A stretch of DNA of 64,000 nucleotides, from positions 1,147,311 to 1,211,310 of the forward strand of contig NZ_JAHKNI010000001.1 of the NCBI RefSeq assembly GCF_018860155.1, read 5' to 3'. The notes beneath the pieces are model-generated. The model did not search any database, had not been told where the DNA came from, and saw only the letters and a program-made list of their open reading frames with translations. Source of the stretch: Nocardia albiluteola. GTDB lineage: Bacteria; Actinomycetota; Actinomycetes; Mycobacteriales; Mycobacteriaceae. A program made the translations under genes and the position numbers. Numbering within the stretch: the first letter of the stretch is position 1; every line of letters starts with the position of its first letter. Below, one piece after another: positions 16,136 through 27,246 of the stretch.

Positions 16136-17392
16136 TTGACATCGCCGCAGTTCTCGCCGCTCACGGCCGCTCGCCCGCTCACACAGAGCTTGCCGACCGG
16201 CCCGGACGGGCCGCGTGTTCCGTTGTACTCACCCGAATTCGCCGCCGATCCACACCGTGTGTACCGCTCGATGCGCGAGCGTTTCGGCTCGTTGGCTCCG
16301 GTGGAACTGGCGCCGGGGGTGCCCGCCACCCTGGTGATCGGCTACCGCGCCGCGGTGCAGATCCTCCATGACTCCGACCACTTTCCCTCCGACTCGCGAA
16401 TCTGGGAGAAGACCGTTCCGGCCGACAGTCCGGTGCTGCCTGTGATGCAATGGCGACCCGCGGCCCTGCAGAGCATCGGCGCCGAACACGCCCGGTACCG
16501 GCAGGCCATCCTCGCAGGCACCGAGAACGCCGACCTGCATGCCGTGCGCCACACGGTGGAACAGGTCGCGACGTCGTTGATCGACACGTTCTGTCAGGAG
16601 GGGTCGGCGGAGCTGATCAGCCAGTACGCCTTCCCCCTGACCTTTGCGATCGTCAATGCCATCCTCGGCTGCCCACCAGAGACCGGACAGCACATCGCCG
16701 CCGGCTTCGCCGCCATGCTCGACGGCACCCAAGGTGAAACCGGCAACGCGATGATCATCCGAGCCCTGTCCGACCTGGTGACGCTGAAGCGGGCCGAACC
16801 CGGTGACGACATCACTACGCGGATGCTGCGGCATCCGGTCGCGCTCGACGACGTCGAGGCCGTCGAGCAACTGGTGCTGATGTACGGCGCCGGGATCGAA
16901 CCCATGCAGAACCTGATCGCCAACACGCTGGTACTGATACTGACCGACGAACGGTTCGCCGGAAGCGTCCTCGGCGGCAGCATGCTCACCCGTGACGCAC
17001 TCGATGAAGTGTTGTTCACCAATCCGCCGTTGGCGAATCTGTGCACTCGATACCCCCGCCAGCCGATCCTGATCGACAATGTCTGGCTGCCGGCGCACCA
17101 ACCTGTCGTCATCAGCATGGCCGCCTGCAACGACGACCCCTCCATCACCGACCGCAACGGCTACGCGGGCAACCGCTCGCATCTGGCCTGGGGTGCCGGC
17201 CTGCACGCTTGCCCCGGCCGATCGATCGCGTACCTGGTCGCCCAGGAGGCCATCGACCAGCTCCTCGACGTGCTCCCCGAAATCCGGCTCGCGACCGAGG
17301 TCGAGAACCTCACATGGCGGCCAGGCCCGTTCCACCGGTCCCTGTCGGCTCTGCCCGTAGCCTTCCCACCGTCACCCGCGCTCAACACATGA
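16136..17392 (+). CDS. Cytochrome P450, CYP157-like, without ExxR
   Basis: The TTG start at 16136, with GGAG upstream, gives 418 residues, a normal bacterial P450 length. The heme-ligand loop HLAWGAGLHACPGRSIA carries the cysteine. The K-helix reads DEVLFTNPPLANLCTRYPRQ, so the normally invariant ExxR is E-x-x-F. The I-helix has YGAGIEPMQNL in place of AGxxT. Both deviations, and the ISMAACNDDP block, are typical of the CYP157 group of actinomycetes. CYP157 genes usually sit in conservons with sensor kinase, roadblock and GTPase genes, but none is nearby. The function of such P450s is not established. Confidence 0.85.
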   Translation: MTSPQFSPLTAARPLTQSLPTGPDGPRVPLYSPEFAADPHRVYRSMRERFGSLAPVELAPGVPATLVIGYRAAVQILHDSDHFPSDSRIWEKTVPADSPVLPVMQWRPAALQSIGAEHARYRQAILAGTENADLHAVRHTVEQVATSLIDTFCQEGSAELISQYAFPLTFAIVNAILGCPPETGQHIAAGFAAMLDGTQGETGNAMIIRALSDLVTLKRAEPGDDITTRMLRHPVALDDVEAVEQLVLMYGAGIEPMQNLIANTLVLILTDERFAGSVLGGSMLTRDALDEVLFTNPPLANLCTRYPRQPILIDNVWLPAHQPVVISMAACNDDPSITDRNGYAGNRSHLAWGAGLHACPGRSIAYLVAQEAIDQLLDVLPEIRLATEVENLTWRPGPFHRSLSALPVAFPPSPALNT

Positions 17393-17429
17393 TCTGGCCT
17401 GCGGCGGGAGCTGAGGTCGGGCCCGGAAC

Positions 17430-18512
17430 TCAGGCCGAACGGGGGAGATCCCAGCGGCCTGTCGCTGCGAAGTGTGCAAGTGCCGCCGCTGGTTCGGTCA
17501 GGTCCCAGCCCTTGGCGTCGATCCAACCGTCGTCGTAATACGTGTCGGCGTAGGGGCGGCCCGAATCTCCCTGCACGACAACGACAGTCCCGGCTCGTCC
17601 CTGCTCGCGCATCCGGGCGATCAGGTGCAGGGCGCCCACAAGGCAAGCGCCGGTGGACGGACCGGCGGACCTGCCGGTGATATCGCTGAGATGACGCATG
17701 GCCGCGACGCTGGCCGCGTCGCCGACCGGAATGACCAGGTCGACCACCTCGGGGTCGAATGCGGGTTCGATGCGCGGGCGTCCGATGCCCTCGATCATCG
17801 AGGGCATTCCGGTGGCGTAATCGGGGCAGTCACTGGCCCAGCCCGGGAAGTACGCCGAGTTCTGCGGATCCACCACGGCCAGTCGCGTGGTGTGCCCGTG
17901 TGTGCGCAGATGGCGGCCGATGGCGCGGGAGGTGGCTCCGGTGCCGACACCTGTCACGATCCAGGTGGGGGCGGCGCGTTCGATCCGTTCGCAGTCGTCC
18001 AGGATCTCGGCGGCGAGGTTCGATTCGTCGTGATCCACCGCGTCGCCGAGGGCGTTCAAATGATCGATGTGATAGCCGCCGATGTCGACCGCCAGCTCGG
18101 CTGCCCTCTCGTACACGGCCAGCGGGGGCTCGATCGGATGCCAGCGCCCACCGTATTCCTCGATCCGGGCCAGCTTGGCCGCCGCGGTGCGGCGCGGCAC
18201 CACAGCCGTGAACGGTAGCCCGATCAGGCGCGCGAAATAGGCTTCGGCCACAGCCAGATTCCCGCTCGTCGCCTCGATCAGCATTGTGCCCTCGCGGATC
18301 CGTCCGCGCCGCAGCGCATCCGCGAGCAGACTGCGCGCGAGACCGTATTTCAGGCTTCCCGTCGGCCGTCGCGACTCGTCCTTGACGAACAGCTCGACCG
18401 TCGAATCCCCGGGGAGCGGAAAGCTCCACAGGGGCGTGGGCTCGTCTGCCGAGCGAGTTGCTGACAGCACCCTCAGCGCCGATCGCGCCCACCCGCCCGG
18501 ATCAGGTGTCAT
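17430..18512 (-). CDS. PLP-dependent cysteine synthase-fold enzyme, Cds1-like
   Basis: The 360-residue protein has the fold-type II PLP enzyme motifs. The Schiff-base lysine lies in RRPTGSLKYGLARS, the substrate loop is EATSGNLAVAEAYFARL, the glycine-rich phosphate loop is VTGVGTGATSRAIG, and a late VVQGDSGRPYADTYYDDGW block is present. Overall layout and length resemble mycobacterial Cds1 (Rv3684-like), which degrades L-cysteine to sulfide, pyruvate and ammonia. Cysteine synthase activity cannot be ruled out. It lies between a P450 and an isocitrate-lyase-superfamily gene, with only 27 bp to the latter on the same strand. Confidence 0.8.
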   Translation of the reverse strand: MTPDPGGWARSALRVLSATRSADEPTPLWSFPLPGDSTVELFVKDESRRPTGSLKYGLARSLLADALRRGRIREGTMLIEATSGNLAVAEAYFARLIGLPFTAVVPRRTAAAKLARIEEYGGRWHPIEPPLAVYERAAELAVDIGGYHIDHLNALGDAVDHDESNLAAEILDDCERIERAAPTWIVTGVGTGATSRAIGRHLRTHGHTTRLAVVDPQNSAYFPGWASDCPDYATGMPSMIEGIGRPRIEPAFDPEVVDLVIPVGDAASVAAMRHLSDITGRSAGPSTGACLVGALHLIARMREQGRAGTVVVVQGDSGRPYADTYYDDGWIDAKGWDLTEPAAALAHFAATGRWDLPRSA

Positions 18513-18539
18513 GGGTGAGCTCGGTCCGGGTGAGGGCGA

Positions 18540-19292
18540 TCAACTCCAGCGCCCGAGGAGTCGGTTCGTCTCGGCGGTGAGTGCCGCCTGCAGGAACGGG
18601 CCGAAACTGACTCGGGCGACGCCCAGTTCGGCGAAGTACGCGCGATCGCCCTTGTCGGGCATGCCAATTGCATTCACCGGCAGCGGAAGTTCGGAGGTCA
18701 GGCGGCGCAGGGTTTCCGGGTCGTGGCCGCCGACGGGGTACAGGACGTCGGCGCCTGCCTCGGCCGCGAGGCGCAGGCGGGCGATCGCGCGCTCGACGCG
18801 GGTCTCGGCATCGCCGTCCTGGCGCAGGAACAGATCGGTGCGGGCGTTGACGACCACGTGCACGCCCGCGGCGTCGGCGGCCTGGCGCAGGCCCGCGACG
18901 AAATCGGCATGCTCCTGCGGTTCGCGCAGCCGACCGCCCTCGCTGTGCACGGTGTCCTCGATGTTCAGCCCGACCACGCCGGTCTCGAGCAGGCCCTCGA
19001 TGAGCTGTTCGGGCTTCAGGCCGTAGCCGGACTCGATGTCCAGCGAGACGGGAATGTCCACGGCGGCGGTGATTTCGCGGACGCGGGCCAGCGCCTCGGG
19101 GAAGGTCATCCCCTCCTTGTCGGCCTTGCCGAGCGAATCGGCGAGCGGGTGGCTGCCCACGGTGAGTGCCGCAAATCCGGCCTGCTGCACCAGATTCGCC
19201 GACCAGGCGTCCCAGACGGTCGGCAGGATCGCCGGATCACCGGGGCGGTGCAGGGACAGGAATGTGGTGGCCTTCTCGCTGAGTGCGTTCAC
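18540..19292 (-). CDS. Isocitrate lyase/PEP mutase superfamily protein
   Basis: The 250-residue TIM-barrel protein starts MNALSEKATTFLSLHRPGDP. Typical motifs are PTVWDAWSANLVQQAGFAAL, the metal-binding VSLDIESGYG, VGLNIEDTVHSEGG and ARTDLFLRQDGDAETRVERA. It is shorter than true isocitrate lyase and closer to the PEP mutase or oxaloacetate decarboxylase-like branch, which acts on C-C or C-P bonds of small 2-oxo acids. The specific substrate is unclear. It is upstream of, and probably co-transcribed with, the Cds1-like gene. Confidence 0.88.
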   Translation of the reverse strand: MNALSEKATTFLSLHRPGDPAILPTVWDAWSANLVQQAGFAALTVGSHPLADSLGKADKEGMTFPEALARVREITAAVDIPVSLDIESGYGLKPEQLIEGLLETGVVGLNIEDTVHSEGGRLREPQEHADFVAGLRQAADAAGVHVVVNARTDLFLRQDGDAETRVERAIARLRLAAEAGADVLYPVGGHDPETLRRLTSELPLPVNAIGMPDKGDRAYFAELGVARVSFGPFLQAALTAETNRLLGRWS

Positions 19293-19500
19293 GCGTCCCA
19301 GCGTAATCGGCTGTGCGTCCTCGGTGGTGGTCCACTCGGGCGCGAGTTCGGGCGGGGCCGTGGCGGTGGCTGCGACCGCGGCGGAGGGCCTGAACGATTG
19401 GGGTGCGGTTCCGGGACTACGGGGTTGCCGGTGGCCGGAACGACTGCGGAGTATCGCCGGAGTACGGGGTGGAATCGCGGCGGTGACGGGGGGCGACCCG

Positions 19501-19656
19501 TCAGCGGTCGCCGTCGGTGGGGACCTGCGGCTCGGCGGACGGTGCGCTGCTGAACAGGGGCCGTTGTACCTTGTCGTGGGACGCGGTGCTGTCGGTCTCG
19601 ATGGGTGCTGAGGTGTGACTGAACAATCCGGGCGTTGGCCCGCTCTCCTGGCTCAT
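19501..19656 (-). CDS. Possible small protein, 51 aa
   Basis: A 51-codon frame starts at ATG 19656 and ends at 19501. Its third-position G+C is high (about 43 of 51 codons), like real genes here, but no ribosome site precedes it. The peptide is hydrophilic and rich in Ser, Pro and Thr (MSQESGPTPGLFSHTSAP), without a known motif. Confidence 0.3.
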   Translation of the reverse strand: MSQESGPTPGLFSHTSAPIETDSTASHDKVQRPLFSSAPSAEPQVPTDGDR

Positions 19657-20179
19657 GCCCCGAAGTTTGCTCGCCGCGGGCCCCAAAAGCGAATCCGGGC
19701 GCGGGATGTTTCGCATCGGATGTGTCACACCAGGGGTCTTGACACCGAAGTGGGGGCGTGCCCGCCGAAACATGATGAGGGGCATACATTTCGACGGGCG
19801 CGCCCGGAGCCCGGTGGTCTTACGAACCTCGACGGCGGATCGAGGGTTCCGGAGTGCAGTCCGGTGCTCGCTCGAGAGTTGAGCGCCGAGGAAGTCCGTA
19901 CGGGCCGTCTTCAGCGTGCCCAGCCGGGGCGCCCGAAGCCACCGCGATTTCAATGAAGGATCTATTTCATTGATGGAAATCGGCGCGAAATAGGCCGTGA
20001 TGTCCGGAGATTCAATGAAGGAAACACCAACTGGGTTTCTTTGTGATTTGAGCTACCGTTCGGCACGGTGCGCATTGTATTCGGCGGTTTACGACTTCTG
20101 TGAAGCGACCTTTCGGCGCACCGGACGAATGCTCCGACTTCGTCTCGGGGCATTGCCTGATGATTGGTAGTGAGGACTG
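19657..20179. other. Gene-free stretch with TTCAATGAAGGA repeats upstream of porins
   Basis: No convincing gene is visible here. The sequence TTCAATGAAGGA occurs at 19949-19960 and again at 20011-20022, and CAATGAA at 19951 has an inverted partner TTCATTG at 19966-19972. These lie 160-230 bp ahead of the first porin start and may form part of its control region. Confidence 0.45.
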
Positions 20180-20842
20180 ATGAGGGATATCAAGAAAGCC
20201 GGTTCGGCCTGGGTTGTCCGGGCCACCGGTATCGCCGCGGCGTGCACCGCCGCGATCGGGCTCTTCTCGACGGGTGCCGCCAACGCGGACACCTTCGTGC
20301 CGTTGCCGGACGGCCACGTCGTGAACCCCGGGGTCACCATCGACAGTGTCGGTAACAGCGTCAACATCTCGCCGTCGCTGGCGGCGAACGGGGCCGGGCG
20401 CGTCGCCTGGCTCTCGACGCACATCACCGCGAACGTGACCACGCCGCCCGGCACGGTGGGCCCGAACAACGGCCCGATCAACAACCCGGGCACGAACAAC
20501 TCCTCGACGCACGGCGCCTCGACCATGTCGGTCGGGTATGTCGTCGGCTGCCAGGTGGCGCTGGGCGCCCTGACCGCGGGCGTCTCCGGCGAGATCAGCA
20601 CGACCCCGACCCTGTCGGGCTCGCTGTCGCTGCCGCTGGCTCCGGGCCAGGTCAAGTGGGTGAACTACGACCAGAAGGATATGACCACCAGCGGTGTCTA
20701 TCACTTCGATATGCAGGACCAGGAGGTCACCGTGCAGGGCTGTGCGGGCTATGCGCAGGCCCGGCAGGTGGTGACGGTCGAGATCGTCGGCCCCGACTAC
20801 ACCAAGACCACCCTCTACGGCATGCCGTTCAGCCTCGGCTGA
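20180..20842 (+). CDS. MspA family porin
   Basis: The 220-residue protein has a signal peptide ending STGAANA before DTFVPLPDGH, the conserved mature start of MspA-type porins. The rest is beta-rich with the family blocks VGYVVGCQVALGALTAGVSG, LPLAPGQVKWV, then VQGCAGYAQARQVVTVEI and a terminal YGMPFSLG. Two cysteines (in GCQV and GCAG) are conserved. MspA porins form octameric goblet channels across the mycolate outer membrane and admit small hydrophilic solutes. A second copy follows 32 bp downstream, so the two are probably co-transcribed. Confidence 0.95.
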   Translation: MRDIKKAGSAWVVRATGIAAACTAAIGLFSTGAANADTFVPLPDGHVVNPGVTIDSVGNSVNISPSLAANGAGRVAWLSTHITANVTTPPGTVGPNNGPINNPGTNNSSTHGASTMSVGYVVGCQVALGALTAGVSGEISTTPTLSGSLSLPLAPGQVKWVNYDQKDMTTSGVYHFDMQDQEVTVQGCAGYAQARQVVTVEIVGPDYTKTTLYGMPFSLG

Positions 20843-20874
20843 GTTCACCCACCACTTTCTCGAGGACACTTGCA

Positions 20875-21564
20875 ATGAAAACAATTCGTATGGGTGCATT
20901 CGCCCGTCTGGCAGGCATCGGGGCCACCGCCGTCGCGGCCGTGGGACTCCTCTCGACCGGCGCGGCCAACGCGGACACCTTCGTGCCGCTACCCGACAGC
21001 CACATCACCCAGACCATGGGCGACGGCACCGTCGTGCACGTCGACATCACCGGTGAATCGGCGAACATCAACCCGTCCATGGTCGCGACCCCGCTCAGCC
21101 GCAACACCTGGACCAGCGGACATGCCCAGGTCAATCTGACCGGCGGCGCGGCCGGCGACCCGAAGACATCCACCCACCTCATCGTCGGCTACATCGTCGG
21201 CTGTCAGGTCGACCTGTCCGGCGGCATGACCAACGGCGTGGGCGCCAGCGCCACCGCGGACCCGAGCAGCAACTCGGTATCCGCCACCGGCACCGGCTCC
21301 ACGACGCTCACCCTCGCGGCCGGTCAGGCCAAGGAACTGGACCTGCTCGACATCGAGCAGCCGGACGACTTCGGCGTGGACAGCCACTATTCGTGGCAGT
21401 CCGTTCCGGGCCCGCACCAGAGCCTGACCTGGCACGACGAGCAGTGGGCGGTGGACGGCTGCGGCGGCTACGCGCAGGCGCGGTCGTTCGCGCAGGCGAA
21501 GGTGTACACGAACTCGTCGATCGGGTACGTCACCGTCTACGGCAAGCCGTTCAGTATCGGATAA
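20875..21564 (+). CDS. MspA family porin, second copy
   Basis: Starting at ATG 20875 (MKTIRMGAFARLAGIGATAV), this 229-residue protein has a signal peptide ending AANA and the same mature start, DTFVPLPDSH, as its upstream neighbour. The blocks VGYIVGCQVDLSGG, LTLAAGQAKELDLL, VDGCGGYAQARSFAQ and YGKPFSIG match the first copy, while the middle differs. The pair is a tandem duplication that has since diverged. It differs from the first copy in the loop that lines the channel constriction, so the two pores may differ in selectivity (inference). A strong terminator follows. Confidence 0.95.
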   Translation: MKTIRMGAFARLAGIGATAVAAVGLLSTGAANADTFVPLPDSHITQTMGDGTVVHVDITGESANINPSMVATPLSRNTWTSGHAQVNLTGGAAGDPKTSTHLIVGYIVGCQVDLSGGMTNGVGASATADPSSNSVSATGTGSTTLTLAAGQAKELDLLDIEQPDDFGVDSHYSWQSVPGPHQSLTWHDEQWAVDGCGGYAQARSFAQAKVYTNSSIGYVTVYGKPFSIG

Positions 21565-21575
21565 TTCGGGCACCG

Positions 21576-21623
21576 GGAAACCCCTGTGATCGCGCACATA
21601 ATTGCGTCATCACAGGGGTTTCC
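21576..21623 (+). terminator. Porin operon terminator
   Basis: A 15-bp perfect stem (GGAAACCCCTGTGAT at 21576-21590 with its complement at 21609-21623) has an 18-base loop and is followed by TTGTATG. It lies 11 bp after the second porin stop. Confidence 0.85.
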
Positions 21624-21803
21624 TTGTATGTAATTCCCACTCTCCGGGATTTCATTGTTTGCAAGTCTAAAGGATTCACAGACAACTCTAAGCGGTCGAC
21701 CAGGGGGCAGACAGCGCGATCCGAAAAAGTCGGAACCGGTCGCGCTCGCAGCGTTGCGGGCGCGTAGTCGGGTGTCCCGGATAAACCGGAGGTAAGTCGT
21801 TCT

Positions 21804-22691
21804 ATGGCCAGATATTCCAATGGGGAGTCGGTATTCTCGCGCTTGTCGCGCCTGCTCGAGGCGTTCGAGGACGATAATCCGGTCATCACTGTCTCCGAAC
21901 TGTCGAAGCGGACCGGGCTTTCGTTACCGACCGTGTCGCGGATGGTGTCCGAGCTCGTGGACCGGGGCTGGCTGCAGCGCGACGCCGACCGGCGGGTGTG
22001 GATCGGACTGCGGATGTGGGAACTGGTCTCGCGCTCGGCCCCGACCCGGGATCTGGTCCGGGTGGCGACGCCCTACATGACCGAGCTCAGCGCGCGGATC
22101 GGGCAGAACGTGCACCTGAGCGTGCGGCAGGGGTTCGAGGTGATGTTCATCGAGCTGCTCTCCGCGCCCCATGCCGTGCCGACCGTGCTCAACGGGCCCG
22201 GATCGCGGCTGCCGCTGCACGCCTCGGCGCCGGGGCTGGTGCTGCTGGCCTATTCGGCGTCGGGGCTGCAGGAGGCCGTGCTGTCCGGGCCGCTGCCGCC
22301 GTTGTCGCCGCGGACCGTCACCGACCCCCAGGCGCTGCGCGCGCTGCTCTCGGAGATCCGCCGGACGGGTGCGGCCTACTGTCCCGGATTGATCGATCCG
22401 GCCAATACCGCGATCGCCGTGCCGGTGCGCTCGACCGGGCGTGAGGTGGTGGCGGCGCTGTCGGCGATCGTGCCCAATACCGAGGCGGCCCGGGCGGTTG
22501 TGCCGATGATCCGCACCACGGGGGCGCAGATCAGTCGGGCGCTGGCGGATCGGAACACGCCGAAGTGGCAGCCGGATTCGGGGGATTCGGAGGGGTCCGA
22601 GGAGTTACGGCATAACCCGGGACCACCAGGGCGGGAGTTACGGTACGGGCCCGCTGTGTTTGGTAGTGCGAGCGTTGCAGCAAATTTGTAG
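21804..22691 (+). CDS. IclR family transcriptional regulator
   Basis: The 295-residue regulator has an N-terminal winged helix (SELSKRTGLSLPTVSRMVSELVDRGW, quoted here in part) and an IclR effector domain with PLHASAPGLVLLAYSA and AYCPGLIDPANTAIAVPVR. IclR proteins sense small organic acids or aromatics and regulate catabolic or porin genes. The C-terminal 40 residues are a low-complexity tail beyond the usual family end. It follows the porin terminator by 180 bp and has its own leader. A control link to the porins is possible but not shown. Confidence 0.9.
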   Translation: MARYSNGESVFSRLSRLLEAFEDDNPVITVSELSKRTGLSLPTVSRMVSELVDRGWLQRDADRRVWIGLRMWELVSRSAPTRDLVRVATPYMTELSARIGQNVHLSVRQGFEVMFIELLSAPHAVPTVLNGPGSRLPLHASAPGLVLLAYSASGLQEAVLSGPLPPLSPRTVTDPQALRALLSEIRRTGAAYCPGLIDPANTAIAVPVRSTGREVVAALSAIVPNTEAARAVVPMIRTTGAQISRALADRNTPKWQPDSGDSEGSEELRHNPGPPGRELRYGPAVFGSASVAANL

Positions 22692-22806
22692 CTATGCATG
22701 ATTCGGGAATCCGTTGCGGCATTGGCTGATCGCCGCTGTGAATCGCGGATCCTTTGATGGAAAGGCGTGTGGGCGCCCCGGATTCGCGTGGCTAGGGTAT
22801 TGATCA

Positions 22807-22851
22807 GTGCCCGCCGGATCGGAACCTCGGAAATTTTTGTCCGGCGGGCAC
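22807..22851 (+). terminator. Hairpin after IclR gene
   Basis: A 12-bp perfect stem (GTGCCCGCCGGA at 22807-22818 with 22840-22851) encloses a 21-base loop. It is the only clear structure in the 352-bp gene-free stretch 22692-23043, which otherwise holds the TetR promoter. There is no T-run, so efficiency is uncertain. Confidence 0.55.
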
Positions 22852-23043
22852 GGTCATGTTATTCGCCGTTCTATTACGCGGAACGACGGTTCCGTTCCGA
22901 GTGACTTCTCGGCATCTATGGAGGGTGCCGGATGGCCGGCCTTCATCTCGCGCAGCGCTCGCCGATGGGGCGGGTGTCGGGTGTAACCCGGCTCACAGAA
23001 GTTGCATTTTCTGAAATTTTGCAGTTTGTGCTAGTTTCTGGGT

Positions 23044-25304
<2,261 letters not shown>

Positions 25305-25318
25305 CGATCGGGACGAAG

Positions 25319-25353
25319 GGCGCTGTCATCCAAGGCATTCGGATGACAGCGCC
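25319..25353. terminator. Bidirectional terminator between convergent genes
   Basis: A 13-bp perfect stem (GGCGCTGTCATCC at 25319-25331 with 25341-25353) has a 9-base loop and A/T-rich edges on both sides. It separates the MFS gene from the convergent gene ending at 25355. Confidence 0.85.
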
Positions 25354-25354
25354 T

Positions 25355-26122
25355 TTACTCGTTGCCGAAGTAGTGCACGAATTCGTCGTCGGCGCAGGTC
25401 GACCAGTCGTCGGCGGACCAGAATGTCCAGCCGTCGTCCGGGCCGGAGCCCATGCGGATCGAGGTCTCGACCGGCATGCCCCGCCAGCACACCTCGACGC
25501 GGTGCAGCCCCTCGTCGTTGGACCGGATGTAATCGGTGATCGATTCCGGCACATCGAGGTTCGGCCAGTAGAAGGTGAGCCAGTCGTCGCTCAACAGCCA
25601 GTTCGTGGCCGCGCGCGTCGTCGAGGTCGTCGTCGGCACTCCGGGATCGACATACAGTGACAAGCCGGTGCGGCAGTTGTCGGCGAACCGGCGACGCGGG
25701 CCGTCGATCGAGCGCCAGCCGAGAGGGGACGCCGACCAACCCGGCGGTGCGGTCGAGGCGGCCGGTGCATCGAGTGCCGGGGTCAGGCGGATCTCGTCGA
25801 ACCAGTAGGGGCACCGGCACGCTCCGGCCTCGTCGGGAGTGCGGTACTCGAGCATGTCGGTGTCATCGGTCCAGCGCGCCCATATGGAACGCAGCTGGTC
25901 GCCGAACCGGTCCCGCAGTTCGGTCACCGCGAAGCCGGCGCCCCACTTCGCGCCGAACTGCAGGTCGATCAGGTTGCCGCTGATGCGCTCCCACAGCGGC
26001 ACGTTGTAGGTGGAACCTTGATTGCGCCACAGGAGTACCTCGAGCAGATCGGCGGGAGTCAGATCTCCAGCACCATCCGGATTTTGCTCGGCTCGAATGA
26101 ATACCGTCGATATGTTCGCCAT
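25355..26122 (-). CDS. Hypothetical protein, 255 aa
   Basis: From ATG 26122 (MANISTVFIRAEQNPDGAGD), with GAGGGGAC upstream, the protein has 255 residues. It is soluble and tryptophan-rich, with WGAGFAVTELRDRFGDQL, CRCPYWFDEIRLTP and DDGWTFWSADDWSTC. A CRC pair and acidic loops are visible but no catalytic motif. I do not recognise the family; similar architectures occur as stand-alone proteins in Nocardia and Rhodococcus. It is convergent with the MFS gene and 138 bp from the aldo/keto reductase gene on its other side. Confidence 0.6.
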   Translation of the reverse strand: MANISTVFIRAEQNPDGAGDLTPADLLEVLLWRNQGSTYNVPLWERISGNLIDLQFGAKWGAGFAVTELRDRFGDQLRSIWARWTDDTDMLEYRTPDEAGACRCPYWFDEIRLTPALDAPAASTAPPGWSASPLGWRSIDGPRRRFADNCRTGLSLYVDPGVPTTTSTTRAATNWLLSDDWLTFYWPNLDVPESITDYIRSNDEGLHRVEVCWRGMPVETSIRMGSGPDDGWTFWSADDWSTCADDEFVHYFGNE

Positions 26123-26260
26123 CGCTGTGTCCCCTCGGGATCCGTCCCGGTTCGGCACTCAGTGTGCTTCACCGACCGCACTGAGGCGAGCGCGGCGCGA
26201 GGTGGGTCAACCCGTAGTGCACGCGTTGGATGGCGGTGTCTTCGGGATCTGCGAGGTGGA

Positions 26261-27199
26261 TTATTCCGATGCGGCGGTGAGAGTGTCGACCTCTGCCGTG
26301 GTCAGATCCAGGTTTGCCGACTTCAGCAGGGCATCGAGCTGGGAGGGGACGCGGGCGCTGGCGATGGGGGCGGCGATCGCGGGGCGGGCGCGGAGCCAGG
26401 CCAGGGCGACCGATGCGACCGGGACAGCGTGGGCGGCGGCGATCTCGTCGAGGGCGGCCAGGATCGCGATACCGCGCTCGTTCAGGTAGCCACGGGCGCC
26501 GGCGGCGCGGGGGCTGTTTCCGGCGAATTGGTCGCCGGGGCGGTACTTTCCGGTCAGGAAGCCCATGGCCAGGGCGTAGTACGGGAGCACGCCGAGCTCT
26601 TCGCGCACGCACAGGTCGGCCAGGTCGCCCTCGTAGTGCTCGCGCTCGACGAGGTTGTAGTGGGGCTGTACCACCTGGTAGCGGGCCAGGCCCTCGCGCT
26701 CGGAGATCTCCAGCGCCTCGGCCAGCCGCGGCGCGGTGTACTGGGAGGCGCCCAGATGGCGCACCTTGCCCGCGCGGACCAGCTCGTCGAAGGCGGCCAG
26801 GGTTTCCTCGAGCGGCACCTCGGTGTCGTCGTGGTGGGCGTAGTACAGGTCGATGTGATCGGTCTGCAGGCGGCGCAGCGAATCCTCCGCGGCCGCACGG
26901 ATATTGCTCGCGCTCAGGCCGGGGCGCTGCGGAAGCTTGGCCACCTTGGTCGCGATGAACACCCGGTCGCGGTTGGCGCGCGAGGCCATCCACTCGCCGA
27001 GAATGGTCTCCGACTCGCCGCCGGAATGTCCCGGCACCCAGGCGGAGTAGGCGTCGGCGGTGTCGATCAGATTGCCGCCCGCGGCCGTGAAGGCGTCCAG
27101 GACCAGGAACGATTCGTTGCGATTCGAGGTCCAGCCGAAGACGTTGCCGCCCAGGCAGAGCGGGTAGATGTCGAGGTCGGTGGTTCCCAGTTGCGCCAT
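26261..27199 (-). CDS. Aldo/keto reductase
   Basis: The 312-residue protein starts at ATG 27199 (MAQLGTTDLDIYPLCLGGNV) with TTGGAG upstream. The AKR catalytic tetrad can be placed: Asp and Tyr in NLIDTADAYSAW, Lys in VFIATKVAK, and His in DLYYAHHDDTE. The C-terminal SVALAWLRARPAIAAPIASAR block is the NADPH-binding segment. It should reduce aldehydes or ketones with NADPH; the substrate is undefined. It is divergent from the P1 peptidase gene with only 47 bp between starts. Confidence 0.92.
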   Translation of the reverse strand: MAQLGTTDLDIYPLCLGGNVFGWTSNRNESFLVLDAFTAAGGNLIDTADAYSAWVPGHSGGESETILGEWMASRANRDRVFIATKVAKLPQRPGLSASNIRAAAEDSLRRLQTDHIDLYYAHHDDTEVPLEETLAAFDELVRAGKVRHLGASQYTAPRLAEALEISEREGLARYQVVQPHYNLVEREHYEGDLADLCVREELGVLPYYALAMGFLTGKYRPGDQFAGNSPRAAGARGYLNERGIAILAALDEIAAAHAVPVASVALAWLRARPAIAAPIASARVPSQLDALLKSANLDLTTAEVDTLTAASE

Positions 27200-27246
27200 T
27201 GCTCCAACATAGTGGCAGGGATACTCGTCGAGAATCGGAGGAGAGC

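Noticed and set aside
19289..19789. A 166-codon Pro/Arg-rich minus-strand frame
   Set aside because: Composition is low-complexity, there is no ribosome site and no recognisable domain; only the inner 51-codon frame is kept, at low confidence.
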